Of a stretch of DNA of 64,000 bases, positions 53,827 to 63,386 are shown one piece after another; positions within the stretch are counted from its first letter, which is position 1, and the number at the start of each line of letters is the position of its first letter. The notes below the pieces were generated by a model. That model worked only from the letters and a program-made list of their open reading frames with translations, was not told the DNA's origin and made no database searches. Source of the stretch: Paraburkholderia sacchari. GTDB taxonomy: Bacteria; Pseudomonadota; Gammaproteobacteria; Burkholderiales; Burkholderiaceae. Where the stretch lies: positions 186,001-250,000 of the forward strand of contig NZ_JTDB02000006.1 of assembly GCF_000785435.2 (NCBI RefSeq). The letters are read 5' to 3'. The position numbers and the translations under genes were made by a program.

Positions 53827-54466
53827 TGGGTACGGCTTGTGGGGACTGGTCGTTGCCAATTCTCTAGTATTCGTCATCTTTGCCTTCAGCTTTTTCAAGC
53901 CTTCGACGAAGCGGGACTGGCGGACCTTCGGCGGATTCTCAGCATTCATCGTCGCCCTGTTTGCTGAGATGTACGGCTTCCCGCTCACGATTTACCTGCT
54001 CTCCGGGTGGCTTCAGGCCCGGTTTCCTCAAACCGACCTGTTTGCGCACGATTCAGGCCACCTCTGGTGGATGATGACAGGCCGGCACGGCAACCCGCAT
54101 TTTGCCCTCCCGCATCTGCTGAGCCTCGTCTTCATCTTCGGCGGCTTTTACCTGCTGGCGAAGGCCTGGCACGTGCTATACGAGGCACAGCGCGGTGGCA
54201 AGCTGGCGACCTCCGGACCCTATGCCAGGATTCGGCACCCGCAATACGCGGCCTTTGTCGTCATCATGTTCGGGTTTCTGATTCAGTGGCCGACGCTCGT
54301 GACGCTCGTGATGTTCCCGGTGTTGGTCCTCATGTATGTGAAGCTCGCCATCCAGGAGGAGCATGAAGCCGAAGACCAGTTCGGCCAGGCCTGGCGTGAC
54401 TACGCCGTGCGCACACCGCGCTTCATCCCCAAATTATCGTGGGATGATGCAGCACATGTGCATTAA
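53810..54466 (+). CDS. Isoprenylcysteine carboxyl methyltransferase (ICMT)-family membrane protein
   Basis: A 218-residue protein with five to six membrane helices. The C-terminal ICMT/PEMT-like motif reads KLATSGPYARIRHPQYAAFV, then EEHEAEDQFGQAWRDYAVRT, the SAM-binding region of this family. CAGGAG seven bases before ATG 53810 fixes the start. It overlaps the DUF2933 gene and precedes the copper ATPase by 21 bases. Bacterial members near metal pumps have unknown substrates; methylation of a lipid or small molecule is possible. Confidence 0.88.
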   Translation: MIHPDSGYGLWGLVVANSLVFVIFAFSFFKPSTKRDWRTFGGFSAFIVALFAEMYGFPLTIYLLSGWLQARFPQTDLFAHDSGHLWWMMTGRHGNPHFALPHLLSLVFIFGGFYLLAKAWHVLYEAQRGGKLATSGPYARIRHPQYAAFVVIMFGFLIQWPTLVTLVMFPVLVLMYVKLAIQEEHEAEDQFGQAWRDYAVRTPRFIPKLSWDDAAHVH

Positions 54467-54487
54467 GCAATCCCGGAAGCGTTCACG

Positions 54488-56899
54488 ATGTCTGACTCGC
54501 ATACCCACGTCCACGGCACTGATGAGCCCTCGGATGAACACCTGTTCGGCAAGCACGACGTATCCGAAGCCGTCGACCCGGTATGCGGGATGAAGGTCAC
54601 GACGGACTCGGCAAATCACGTCAGCCATCGCGACCAGACTTACTACTTCTGCAGCCGCAAGTGCCTGGATGCCTTTCGGGCTGAACCGGACAGATACGCA
54701 CGTCCGGCTGCGGCAAAGGTCATTCTCAACCGCGTGCCGGCTTCCGGTGTCATCTACACGTGCCCGATGCATCCGCAAATACGTGCCTCGGCCCCAGGCA
54801 CATGTCCTATCTGCGGCATGGCCCTGGAGCCGGTCACGCCGCCGGCGTCGGAAGAACGAAACATCGAACTGGAATCGATGACGAGACGTTTCTGGGCGAG
54901 TCTCGTGCTGTCGATTCCGCTGCTGCTCATGACGATGGGCAGAATGGTATTGCCCTTTGATATCGACGCGGAACTCGACAATCTTTTCAGCGCGTGGCCC
55001 TTGCCGCACTGGATGCAGGCGTCATGGGGCCAGTGCGTTCAGGCCTTGCTTGCCACCCCGGTGGTGTTATGGGCCGGCTGGCCGTTTCTGCAACGCGGCT
55101 GGAAGTCGTTCATGACGTGGCAGTTGAACATGTTCAGCCTCATCGGACTGGGCGTCGCTGCTGCCTACCTGTTCAGCGTACTCGCACTGTTCTTCCCCGA
55201 CGCTTTACCTCAAGCGTTCAGGAGTGGAAACGAACTGCCGCTGTATTTCGAGGCAGCCGCAGTAATCGTGACCCTTGTGCTGCTTGGGCAGGTCCTCGAA
55301 CTTCGCGCGCGCTCGCGCACGTCGAGTGCCATCCGCGACCTGCTGCAGCTTGCGCCGCACACGGCTGTGCGCGTCCGCCCCGACGGCACGGAAGAGATTG
55401 TGCGGCTCGAAGACGTCACCGTGGGCGACACCCTGCGCGTCAAGCCGGGTTCGAAGATACCGGTTGACGGCGTGGTGGTTGACGGCCGGTCCAGCGTCGA
55501 CGAGTCAATGGTTACCGGTGAACCGATTCCTGCGGAGAAGGTCGCGGGCAGCAAGGTGACCGGCGCAACTGTCAACCAGACGGGAACGTTCCTGATGCGC
55601 GCAGAGAAGGTTGGCTCCGACACGCTGCTCGCGCGAATCGTGCAGATGGTGGCGGAGGCTGGGCGCTCGCGTGCGCCTATCCAGAAACTCGCCGACCAGG
55701 TCTCGGGGTGGTTCGTGCTCGTGGTCATTGGTCTTGCCGCAGTCTCCTTCATCGCGTGGTCACTGGCCGGTCCCGCGCCCGCGCTGGCAAACGCATTGGT
55801 CGTCGCCATCAGTGTGCTTATCATCGCGTGTCCGTGTGCGCTCGGCCTTGCCACTCCCGTTTCCGTCATCGTCGGGGTTGGACGTGGCGCTCGCGAAGGC
55901 GTGCTCATCAAGGACGCGGAAGCCCTTGAGTTGATGGAGAAGGTGGACACCGTCGTAGTTGACAAGACCGGAACCCTTACGGAAGGCAAACCGCGCGTAC
56001 AGACGGTCGTTGCGCTGAATGACTCGTCCAGATCCCAGGTGCTGGGTTACGCCGCAAGTCTCGAAGGTGCGAGCGAGCACCCCCTCGCGCAGGCGATCAT
56101 CGAGCATGCGAAGGGAGCTGGAACACACACGAGTCGCGTAGATGCTTTCGACTCGGTTCCCGGTAAAGGCGTGACTGGAAAAATCGAAGGCCGCACGATT
56201 TCGCTTGGCAATGCGCGCTTGATGGATGAGATGAAAATCGACTGTTCGTCGGTTGCAGATAGTACGGACCAGCTGCGCGAGGCTGGTCAGACGGTGATGT
56301 ACATCGCAATAGACAGCGAACTCGCCGGCTATATCGGGGTGGCGGACCCCGTGAAAGGGACGACACCCGATGCAGTGCGCCTGCTGAAAGCGTCCGGCGT
56401 CCGGATTGTGATGCTTACCGGCGACAACCCCGTCACCGCGAACGCCGTCGCAAGGGTGCTCGCGCTCGATGGCGTCAAGGCCGGCGTGCTGCCCGAAGAC
56501 AAGTACAAGCATGTGCAGGAGCTTCAGTCGCAGGGGCATATCGTTGCCATGGCGGGAGACGGTGTGAACGACGCGCCTGCGCTTGCGCAGGCAAATGTCG
56601 GCATCGCGATGGGGACCGGAACGGACGTGGCCATGAACAGCGCCCGCGTCGTTCTCGTCAAGGGAGACCTGCGCGGCATCGCACGCGCCCGCGCGTTGAG
56701 CGTCGCCACGATGAAGAACATTCGCCAGAACCTGTTCTTCGCATTTGCATACAACGCGGTGGGGATTCCTGTGGCGGCTGGCGTGCTCTATCCGTGGCTC
56801 GGTCTTGTGCTCAGCCCGATTATCGCCAGTGCTGCAATGGCGTTGAGCTCGGTTTCTGTCATCGGTAACGCGTTGCGACTACGGACCGCTCCGATGTAA
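54488..56899 (+). CDS. Copper-type P1B ATPase with YHS and heavy-metal-binding domains
   Basis: An 803-residue P-type ATPase. N-terminal His-rich leader, a YHS domain ([10 protein letters not shown]...[12 protein letters not shown], residues 30-70) and a zinc-ribbon-like metal-binding domain ([20 protein letters not shown], 90-115) replace the usual HMA domains. Then eight membrane helices, with CPC at 448-450, TGE in [10 protein letters not shown], phosphorylation site DKTGT (Asp492), SEHPLA and [12 protein letters not shown]. The CPC motif and the NxxYN/MxxSS-type ends ([15 protein letters not shown]) indicate Cu(I) or Ag(I) export. Last gene of the FNR-box operon. Could equally supply copper to oxidase assembly. 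Confidence 0.92.
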   Translation: MSDSHTHVHGTDEPSDEHLFGKHDVSEAVDPVCGMKVTTDSANHVSHRDQTYYFCSRKCLDAFRAEPDRYARPAAAKVILNRVPASGVIYTCPMHPQIRASAPGTCPICGMALEPVTPPASEERNIELESMTRRFWASLVLSIPLLLMTMGRMVLPFDIDAELDNLFSAWPLPHWMQASWGQCVQALLATPVVLWAGWPFLQRGWKSFMTWQLNMFSLIGLGVAAAYLFSVLALFFPDALPQAFRSGNELPLYFEAAAVIVTLVLLGQVLELRARSRTSSAIRDLLQLAPHTAVRVRPDGTEEIVRLEDVTVGDTLRVKPGSKIPVDGVVVDGRSSVDESMVTGEPIPAEKVAGSKVTGATVNQTGTFLMRAEKVGSDTLLARIVQMVAEAGRSRAPIQKLADQVSGWFVLVVIGLAAVSFIAWSLAGPAPALANALVVAISVLIIACPCALGLATPVSVIVGVGRGAREGVLIKDAEALELMEKVDTVVVDKTGTLTEGKPRVQTVVALNDSSRSQVLGYAASLEGASEHPLAQAIIEHAKGAGTHTSRVDAFDSVPGKGVTGKIEGRTISLGNARLMDEMKIDCSSVADSTDQLREAGQTVMYIAIDSELAGYIGVADPVKGTTPDAVRLLKASGVRIVMLTGDNPVTANAVARVLALDGVKAGVLPEDKYKHVQELQSQGHIVAMAGDGVNDAPALAQANVGIAMGTGTDVAMNSARVVLVKGDLRGIARARALSVATMKNIRQNLFFAFAYNAVGIPVAAGVLYPWLGLVLSPIIASAAMALSSVSVIGNALRLRTAPM

Positions 56900-57201
56900 C
56901 GCGCGAACAACGCGCCAGTCCCCGTCCGCGTTTCCCGCCCGCCTTGCCGGGCGACGGAGGAGAAGCGAATGCCCGTTCCTCGCGACCAGCGCCCGGCGCC
57001 CGAGCGTAACGATCGGTTTGTAATTCACGCCGACGGCATTGGCAATGCTCGTCACATGCGACGAGCATCCGGAACAAGACGGCCCGCTTACGACGGGCAC
57101 ACCAGGAATCTGTCGCTCGTCTGTACGGTAGCGAACACCTGAAAAACTTCGCTTCGCTTACGATTCTTTCTAACGCTTCTTCACACGTTCCCCGGGGAGC
57201 C
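56900..57201. other. Intergenic stretch after the copper ATPase
   Basis: About 300 bases. A minus-strand scrap reads [20 protein letters not shown], which vaguely resembles a metal-binding site, but no gene can be defined. No FNR box is present. AGCGAA/TTCGCT repeats occur near 57145. Confidence 0.4.
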
Positions 57202-58266
57202 ATGATGGAAAGCACACCGAGCACGGTTCAACAGGAATCTGGCGCTGATGACACGCATCAGCACGAACTCTCCCCTGACCGGCTACTCCAGCTCGGTATG
57301 GGGTTCTGGGCGTCCAAGGCCCTATTGTCCGCAGTCGAACTCCGCGTGTTCACGCGCCTCGCGACACGTCCGCACGACGCTGCAGAACTCGCTGACGCGA
57401 TTGGACTGCATCCGAGATCGGCCCTCGATTTTCTCGATGCGCTGGTCGCGTTGAATCTGCTGGAACGTGAAGACGGGACATACCGCAATACACCGGACGC
57501 CAACTTCTTTTTGGACTCGGCCAAGCCCAGTTACGTAGGTGGATTACTGGAAATGGCCAACGCGCGGCTATATCCGTTCTGGGGCTCACTGACAGAAGCC
57601 CTTCGCACGGGGCAGCCGCAGAACGAGGTGAAAGAAGGGGGCAACCCATTCGACGCGATGTATCGCGACGAACAACTACTACGCGGTTTCCTGCGGGCGA
57701 TGAGCGGGGTCAGCCTGGGCGCGGCCAAGGCGATTGCGCAACAATTCCCCTGGCAAAACTACAGCACCTTCATTGACATCGGCGCGGCCCAGGGCGCCTT
57801 GCCTGTGCAGGTAGCGCTCGCCCATCCTCACTTGCGCGGGGGCGGCTTCGATCTGCCGGTAGTGGGTCCCGTGTTTGAAGAGTACGTAACATCGCACGGC
57901 CTTCAGGAACGGCTGCATTTCTATCCGGGCGACTTCTTCAAGGATGCCTGCCCGGCGGCCGATGTACTCGTGATGGGACACATCCTTCACGACTGGGACC
58001 TCGAGCAGAAGCTCAAACTTCTCAAGAAGTGCTACGCGGCGCTACCTCCCGGAGGATGCCTGATCGTCTACGATGCGATAATCGACGATGACCGCAGGCA
58101 CAATGCCTTCGGATTACTGATGAGCTTGAATATGCTCATCGAGACGCCTGGCGGTTTCGATTATACCGGTGCGCAATGTCGCGAATGGATGCAGGAAGTC
58201 GGCTTCACGCAAGTACGCGTCGAGCCGTTAACCGGCGGCGATTCAATGGTAATTGGAACCAGGTAG
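57202..58266 (+). CDS. SAM-dependent O-methyltransferase (COMT/ASMT-like)
   Basis: A 354-residue class I methyltransferase with an N-terminal dimerisation winged helix ([40 protein letters not shown]) and a Rossmann domain. The SAM loop [20 protein letters not shown] and the catalytic-region [20 protein letters not shown] (His-Asp) are clear, as in plant caffeic-acid and acetylserotonin O-methyltransferases. GGGGAG precedes two adjacent ATGs (57202 and 57205). It methylates a hydroxyl of an aromatic small molecule; the substrate is unknown. No biosynthetic cluster is beside it. Confidence 0.88.
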   Translation: MMESTPSTVQQESGADDTHQHELSPDRLLQLGMGFWASKALLSAVELRVFTRLATRPHDAAELADAIGLHPRSALDFLDALVALNLLEREDGTYRNTPDANFFLDSAKPSYVGGLLEMANARLYPFWGSLTEALRTGQPQNEVKEGGNPFDAMYRDEQLLRGFLRAMSGVSLGAAKAIAQQFPWQNYSTFIDIGAAQGALPVQVALAHPHLRGGGFDLPVVGPVFEEYVTSHGLQERLHFYPGDFFKDACPAADVLVMGHILHDWDLEQKLKLLKKCYAALPPGGCLIVYDAIIDDDRRHNAFGLLMSLNMLIETPGGFDYTGAQCREWMQEVGFTQVRVEPLTGGDSMVIGTR

Positions 58267-58353
58267 AAGCTCGGAGGGAGATATCGCCGCGCGGTGGGCC
58301 CACTCCATGAGCGCCCACCGCCGCAAAGACCATTCTGGCGTCCCCTCCGCTTG

Positions 58354-59475
58354 TCAGGACCCGGTATTGAATCCCAATGCGGCAGCCTTGGCGCGAAGGT
58401 CCGCGAAACGGTCCGACGTCGGGTTGGTCGCGAGTGGCGATTTATCGATTGCAGAGAGCGTGCCCGACGCCGCTGGCGCCCCTGGGCAGGCGCCGTCAAA
58501 TGGCCCTTGAGCAACGTTGAAGGCCGATGCGTCGGTGCGCGGTGCGCCGGCAAAATCCAGCGCGTAGGCGAGGTTGACTGTGGCGGAATCGCTGCCGCGC
58601 ACGCCGAGCGGCGACAAGCCGAAACGCCATTGCAGGAGCGCATGAATCGAGCTCGGATCGAACGGATAGCGCGTGAGCGTGCCCGCGCGAACGCGGGGGC
58701 CCAGCAGCGCGAGGGGCGCGCGAAATCCGAGCCTGCCGTCGTTACCGATCGCCAGTTCATTTTTGCTGATCGGTCTGACTGGCGGCACCACGTGCTCGAT
58801 AAACCCGCCCCACTCGTCGTATACGACGATCATCAATGTGCGGTTCCATATCGGGCTCGTGCGCAGCGCGTTATAGACCTGCGCGAGAAACGCTTCGCCA
58901 TAATCGGCGATCGTGTAGTTGCTCGCGACAGCGCTGAAGAATTCGAGGTCCGCCGAAGTGTAGTAACCAATGGGCAGCAAGTCGCCTTGCGTCTGATTGG
59001 TGCCCGGCGTGAGCAGCCATCCGTTCATCGCACCGGAAGCCAGTTGCGTACGCCCTCCCGCGTAGCTGTGATTGGGATCGTGGTAAGCGCACGCCTGGTA
59101 GCCGTAAGCCGGGTTCGCGGAGAGCGGAAACGGCGACTGCGGCGTGCCGAAGGCGTCGACGAAGTGCTGGTTCGCTGGCATGCCCTCGGCACCAGGCACC
59201 CAGCTCAAGAAATGATCGAAGGAGCGATTTTCCATCGTTACCAGCACGACAAAATCGATGCCGGAGTTGGCGGGGTCCGGCAATGGGGCGCGGGGGAGGC
59301 TATAGCGGTCGCCGCCGTTCGGCGAAGGCACATTGGTAATCGATGGCGCAGGTGCGTCGCCACCCTTGCCACCGCCCGGGTCTCCCCCGCCACCTCCGCA
59401 TCCCGACATTGCGACGCTGCCTGCAACCGCGGCCATGCCCGCGAGAAATCGTCGGCGATCGTAACGATAAAGCAT
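58354..59475 (-). CDS. Phospholipase C/acid phosphatase-family lipoprotein with an internal deletion
   Basis: A 373-residue protein. Twin-arginine signal (RRRFLAGMAAVAGSVAMSGC) with lipobox Cys26, Gly/Pro linker, then VVLVTMENRSFDHFLSWVPG (metal/nucleophile motif) and later LMIVVYDEWGGFIEHVVPPV. Compared with relatives of about 480 residues, the stretch between NYTI and EAFLAQVYNAL (residues 188-192) is joined directly, removing about 100 residues that normally carry the PNR and DDHPHADIR metal-binding motifs. The frame is kept. It is exported but probably catalytically damaged. A full-length relative lies at 43564-44904. Confidence 0.82.
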   Translation of the reverse strand: MLYRYDRRRFLAGMAAVAGSVAMSGCGGGGGDPGGGKGGDAPAPSITNVPSPNGGDRYSLPRAPLPDPANSGIDFVVLVTMENRSFDHFLSWVPGAEGMPANQHFVDAFGTPQSPFPLSANPAYGYQACAYHDPNHSYAGGRTQLASGAMNGWLLTPGTNQTQGDLLPIGYYTSADLEFFSAVASNYTIADYGEAFLAQVYNALRTSPIWNRTLMIVVYDEWGGFIEHVVPPVRPISKNELAIGNDGRLGFRAPLALLGPRVRAGTLTRYPFDPSSIHALLQWRFGLSPLGVRGSDSATVNLAYALDFAGAPRTDASAFNVAQGPFDGACPGAPAASGTLSAIDKSPLATNPTSDRFADLRAKAAALGFNTGS

Positions 59476-59652
59476 CTTGTTCCCATCTTACATGGCAATG
59501 TCTCCTGGTTGACCGCCGCGCGGACATTGCGCGCGCATAACGCCGATGAAGCGAAAGAGCTCGAACAGCAAAACGCTCGTTCACAGCAATATCCGCTCCC
59601 GGCGTGGCCGATGTGGCCAGCGCAGGTGGCAAGCCAATCGAAGGAGACTCAA

Positions 59653-59826
59653 ATGACGAACACGTACTTTGCAGAGAGCAGTCCAGTCACCCGAAACCTG
59701 CCGCGCTCGCGGGCGACAAAAGCTGGCGATCTGGCGTTCGTATCCGGTCAAGTAGCTAGAAACGAAGACGGGCGCATTGTCACTGGCACGAAGATAGAAA
59801 TCGAGACCATTGCTTGCCGGCCCTGA
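59653..59826 (+). pseudogene. RidA/YjgF-family N-terminal remnant
   Basis: AAGGAG seven bases before ATG 59653 opens MTNTYFAESSPVTRNLPRSR, then KAGDLAFVSGQVARNEDGRI and VTGT, the first half of RidA-type enamine/imine deaminases (FVSGQVA motif). After KIEIET the frame runs into unrelated sequence and stops at 57 residues. The catalytic Arg of the second half is missing. A promoter and translation start remain, so a short peptide may still be made. Confidence 0.7.
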
Positions 59827-60119
59827 ACCGCAAAGTCTTTTTTTGCGCCCAGAAGTGCTAAATGCCGGCGTGACAACGCCCACGCGAGTCGCGCATAGCG
59901 GCTCACCGGCGTCACATCGTAGTCGGAAGAGTTGTCGCGCGCGGTGCGAAAGCCCGGCGCATGCGCGATCGTGCGCATCCTTCCCGGCGCGCGTGTCTCC
60001 TTATGCCTTTCGAATCGCGTCGTCAAGCCGCCGAAAAAAAATTCACGCAGCGAATATTTGCTTTGAATAACTAACGAGTGATGTTCACGTCGAGTTCAAT
60101 CAATGCAGCAGCGCGCGCC
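59827..60119. other. Intergenic stretch, eroded
   Basis: About 290 bases behind the RidA remnant. A minus-strand frame gives some protein-like residues (DVTPVSRYARLAWALSRRHL) without a recognisable family. Confidence 0.4.
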
Positions 60120-60746
60120 TTACTCGCACCCTTCAGGCCGCGAATTCCAGCGCCGGATCGCGCGGTTCTCGCGGTCGAAGCCGAGCACGCTGAGGGTGGC
60201 CGTGTCGAGGTAAAGATGCGCGCCCAGCGCCGCCGAATTGCCAATCCAGCATCCGGCGAGCACACGCAGGAAATGCGCGTGTGAGAAGACGGCAATGCGC
60301 CGCTCCGACCTGCTCTGCGCGAGCATCGCCAGCAGACTCTCGACCACGCCGCGCGCGCGCGTTTCCACCTGCGTGACGCTCTCGCCGTGCGGGATCAGCG
60401 AATGCCAGACGCTCCAGTCCGGCTCGGTCTTGCGGATATCGGCGGTCGTGCGTCCTTCGTAAATGCCGTAGTCCCATTCGTGCAGATCGGCCGACACCAT
60501 CATCTCGTCGCTGAGGCCCGCTAGCTGGCAGGTCTCGATAGCGCGCGACATCGGGCTCGCGAGCACCGCGTCGAAGCGCTGCAAAGCGAGCGGCTTCGCG
60601 AGCGCACGCGCCTGCTCGCGGCCATGGTCGGTCAGCGCGATGTCCGTGCGCCCCGTGTGCTGGCCGCTGCGGCTCCACTCGGTTTCGCCGTGGCGGATCA
60701 GCCAGACCTCGCCGGACGTGGCGCTCGCGTGGGTATCGACAGACAT
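60120..60746 (-). CDS. Histidine phosphatase family protein
   Basis: A 208-residue phosphoglycerate-mutase-like enzyme. The catalytic RHGET motif lies in VWLIRHGETEWSRSGQHTGR (His18-19 region), followed by ASPMSRAIETCQLAG, the proton-donor Glu in EWDYGIYEGRT and the second His in VFSHAHFLRVLAG. All catalytic residues are present. Likely a broad phosphatase (GpmB/CobC-like, cytoplasmic). The start is ATG 60746. Stands alone on the minus strand. Confidence 0.9.
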   Translation of the reverse strand: MSVDTHASATSGEVWLIRHGETEWSRSGQHTGRTDIALTDHGREQARALAKPLALQRFDAVLASPMSRAIETCQLAGLSDEMMVSADLHEWDYGIYEGRTTADIRKTEPDWSVWHSLIPHGESVTQVETRARGVVESLLAMLAQSRSERRIAVFSHAHFLRVLAGCWIGNSAALGAHLYLDTATLSVLGFDRENRAIRRWNSRPEGCE

Positions 60747-60889
60747 CGGGGCACTCCGGTAACGGGTTGCGGCCTCGCGGCACAGGCCGCAAGGCGCAAG
60801 AACGAGTTCGCGGAGTCATTTTAAGGCAGCGCCGCGCACCCCATGGCGCGCAGCGCACAGTGAGACCAGTGGCCGCTCAGTGCCCTTTC

Positions 60890-61306
60890 TCAGTGCTCCT
60901 TGTCCGGCGCCTGGATCATCTTCCAGCCATTGCCGGCCGGGTCGCGAAAGCCGGCATCGACGCTGCCGTAGCGATCCACCGGCTCCTGCGTGAATTCCAC
61001 GCCCTTTTCCTTGAGCGCCGCATAGCTCGCGCGGCAGTCGGCCACCGCCAGCACGAGAGGCGGCATGGCCCCCTTGGCAACCATGGCCCGCAGGGTTTGC
61101 GCGGTGGCCTCGTCGTGCATGGGCGGGCCGGGCGCGAACAGGCCAAGCTGGAACGCGGGCTGATCCGGATGCTGGACCGTCAGCCAGCGGTAATTGCCGT
61201 TGCGCACGTCCGTATGGACCCGAAAGCCGAGTTTGCCGACGTAAAACTCGAGTGCTTCGTCCTGATCGTCGACGTACAAGCCCACTACATTGATGCCCTG
61301 GTTCAT
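60890..61306 (-). CDS. VOC (glyoxalase/bleomycin-resistance) family protein
   Basis: A 138-residue protein with two beta-alpha-beta-beta-beta modules. Characteristic pieces: NVVGLYVDDQDEALEFYVGK LGF at the N-terminus and SVDAGFRDPAGNGWKMIQ at the C-terminus, with the metal-site Glu in VEFTQEP. AAGGAGG before ATG 61306. Its start overlaps the stop of the AraC gene (ATGA), so the two are cotranscribed. Likely binds or modifies a small toxic compound; no substrate can be given. Confidence 0.9.
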   Translation of the reverse strand: MNQGINVVGLYVDDQDEALEFYVGKLGFRVHTDVRNGNYRWLTVQHPDQPAFQLGLFAPGPPMHDEATAQTLRAMVAKGAMPPLVLAVADCRASYAALKEKGVEFTQEPVDRYGSVDAGFRDPAGNGWKMIQAPDKEH

Positions 61307-61845
61307 GTGACCTCCTTGGTAGATGGCCGCACTGTATCTTGGGTCAACCGGCGGCGCTTCTCCAAAACTGCCATCGTGAGATCGGGGCGCTGCGCGGCCT
61401 TCAGCACGCACGCAGGCACGCGCGCGAGCGCGGACACGCCCTCGCGCGACTCGCGGCGCATCGCGCTCGGGCTCATGCCCGTGATGTCGCGAAAGATGCG
61501 CCCGAACGTGCCGAGACTCTCCCAGCCGGTCGCGAATGCGATATCCGTGACGCCGAGTTCGGTGTCGCGCAGCAGCGTGGTGGCCTGCTCGATGCGCCGC
61601 GTCAGCAGGTAACGGTGCGGCGGCACGCCGAAGGCACGCTTGAACGAGCGCGCGAAATGCGCCTCGGACACGCCGCTGACTTCCGCGAGACGCTTGACGG
61701 GCCACGCCTCGTGCGAAGCGGCGTCCATGCGGTCGCGCGCGCGCAGCAGGCGGCGCAGTAGGGCCGGGTCTTCGAGTGCGTCGGCGCAGCGCGCCACGGG
61801 AGACGCGGCGGGAGGCCGAGCATGATGATTCTTGCGTGCAGGCAT
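61303..61845 (-). CDS. AraC-family transcriptional regulator
   Basis: A 180-residue protein that is almost only the AraC DNA-binding domain: VKRLAEVSGVSEAHFARSFK (first HTH), YLLTRRIEQATTLLRDTELG and VTDIAFATGWESLGTFGRIF (second HTH). It has no sensing domain, apart from a short basic N-terminus and a C-terminal extension of about 40 residues. It overlaps the VOC gene downstream and probably controls this pair. The small size resembles the SoxS/MarA/Rob-like type. Confidence 0.9.
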   Translation of the reverse strand: MPARKNHHARPPAASPVARCADALEDPALLRRLLRARDRMDAASHEAWPVKRLAEVSGVSEAHFARSFKRAFGVPPHRYLLTRRIEQATTLLRDTELGVTDIAFATGWESLGTFGRIFRDITGMSPSAMRRESREGVSALARVPACVLKAAQRPDLTMAVLEKRRRLTQDTVRPSTKEVT

Positions 61846-62022
61846 GAGGTTCGGGAGCTGGCGACCTGATCGGCTCTGAGTGCAACAAGCATACCGGAGA
61901 CCGGGTTGGCATCATGCGGGCCTGCCGGCTCGCCTTGTCCGTCCTCGCGAGGCTCGGTCTGCGCCTCGCCACACCCGCAATCAGACGCTAATATCGAGAG
62001 CACCCAATTTCTGCCCATTCTC

Positions 62023-63252
62023 ATGCATACCGACATGTCATCGCCGCGCACTTCCTCCGCCAGCCGCGCTCTTGAGGTGCTGCTGGTCTTTCTCAGGCTC
62101 GGCGTGACAAGCTTTGGCGGCCCGATTGCCCACCTCGGCTATTTCCGCCGCGAGTTCGTCGAGCGCCGCCGCTGGCTCGACGACGCGGCCTTCACCGATC
62201 TGGTCGGGCTGTGCCAGTTCCTGCCCGGCCCCGCCAGCAGCCAGACCGGTTTTGCGATCGGCCTGCTGCGGGCCGGATGGGCCGGCGGGCTCGCGGCCTG
62301 GTGCGGCTTCACGCTGCCCTCGGTGTTCTTGATGCTGGTCTTCGCGGCCATCGCGCCGGACCTCCGCGGGCCGGTGGGCGCGGGCGTAGTGCATGGGCTG
62401 AAGCTCGTCGCGGTGGCCGTGGTGGCCCAAGCGGTCTGGGACATGGCGCGGCGGCTGTGCCCCGACCATCGCCGCGCAGGCATCGCGCTCGCCGCTATTG
62501 CATTGCTCAGCGTCCTGACCACGATTTACGCACAACTGATCGCAATCGCCGCGGGCGCCCTGCTCGGTCTTGCGCTTTGCCGCTCGGCGGTCGCTGGCGA
62601 TACGCGCGCCGTGCTGCCGCATTCAGGGGCATTTCCCGTTTCGCGCAAGGCGGGCATCGCCGCGTTGATCGTGTTTTGCGTGCTGCTTTTCGGGCTGCCG
62701 CTGATGAGCGCAGCCGCGCAAGGCGTGCGGGTGTTCGAAGCGTTCTATCGCTCCGGTGCACTCGTGTTCGGCGGCGGACACGTGGTGCTGCCACTGCTCC
62801 AGCACGCGACGGTCGCAACGGGCTGGGTCGCGCCGAATGACTTTCTGGCCGGCTATGGCGCGGCGCAAGCCGTTCCGGGTCCGCTCTTCACGTTTGCAGC
62901 ATTTCTTGGCTGGATGATGGCGAGCCCGCCCAACCACTGGAGCGGCGCGCTGCTGGCTACCGTGGGAATCTTTCTGCCGGGGCTGCTGCTAGTGCTGGCC
63001 GCGCTGCCGTGGTGGCACGCCTTGCGCAGCCGGCCAGCGATGTCCGCGGCGCTGGCCGGGATCAATGCTGCCGTGGTCGGCTTGCTGGCTGCCGCGCTTT
63101 ACTCGCCGGTATGGACGAGCGCGGTGCGCACGCAGATCGATTTCGCCATCGCCTGCGTTGGCTTTTTCCTGTTGACGCGATGGAAGGCGGCGCCGCTGGT
63201 CGTAGTGGTTTTTTGCATGGCGATGGGGATCGCGCAAAGCGTGCTGAGTTGA
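62023..63252 (+). CDS. chrA: Chromate-type anion transporter ChrA
   Basis: A 409-residue bidomain CHR-family transporter with ten or more helices. Each half carries the family signature: FGGPIAHLGYFRREFVERRR with GLCQFLPGPASSQTGFAIGL in the first, and GGGHVVLPLLQHATVATGWV with GYGAAQAVPGPLFTFAAFLG in the second. It exports chromate (or sulfate-like anions) using the proton gradient. The start is ATG 62023 or 62035; no strong ribosome site is seen. No chrB regulator is nearby. Confidence 0.9.
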   Translation: MHTDMSSPRTSSASRALEVLLVFLRLGVTSFGGPIAHLGYFRREFVERRRWLDDAAFTDLVGLCQFLPGPASSQTGFAIGLLRAGWAGGLAAWCGFTLPSVFLMLVFAAIAPDLRGPVGAGVVHGLKLVAVAVVAQAVWDMARRLCPDHRRAGIALAAIALLSVLTTIYAQLIAIAAGALLGLALCRSAVAGDTRAVLPHSGAFPVSRKAGIAALIVFCVLLFGLPLMSAAAQGVRVFEAFYRSGALVFGGGHVVLPLLQHATVATGWVAPNDFLAGYGAAQAVPGPLFTFAAFLGWMMASPPNHWSGALLATVGIFLPGLLLVLAALPWWHALRSRPAMSAALAGINAAVVGLLAAALYSPVWTSAVRTQIDFAIACVGFFLLTRWKAAPLVVVVFCMAMGIAQSVLS

Positions 63253-63284
63253 AAAGCGCTTCGCGGGACCCGTGCCGCCGCACC

Positions 63285-63323
63285 AATAAAAATGGCGCCG
63301 CAGGCATTGAGCCTGCGGCGCCA
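63285..63323 (-). terminator. Strong terminator of acnB
   Basis: A perfect 13-base-pair stem, TGGCGCCGCAGGC/GCCTGCGGCGCCA with a five-base loop (63293-63323), followed on the minus strand by a T-rich run (TTTTTATT). It ends acnB transcription and may also block read-through from chrA. Confidence 0.85.
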
Positions 63324-63386
63324 TTGTGCGAGCCGCTACGACAATAGCCTGGCGCGAAAACACCTCGCGTCAGGCCATCGTCAGAT

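Noticed and set aside
59748-60026. Minus-strand protein-like frame behind the RidA remnant
   Set aside because: No family recognised, no ribosome site, and it overlaps the remnant; left as eroded DNA.
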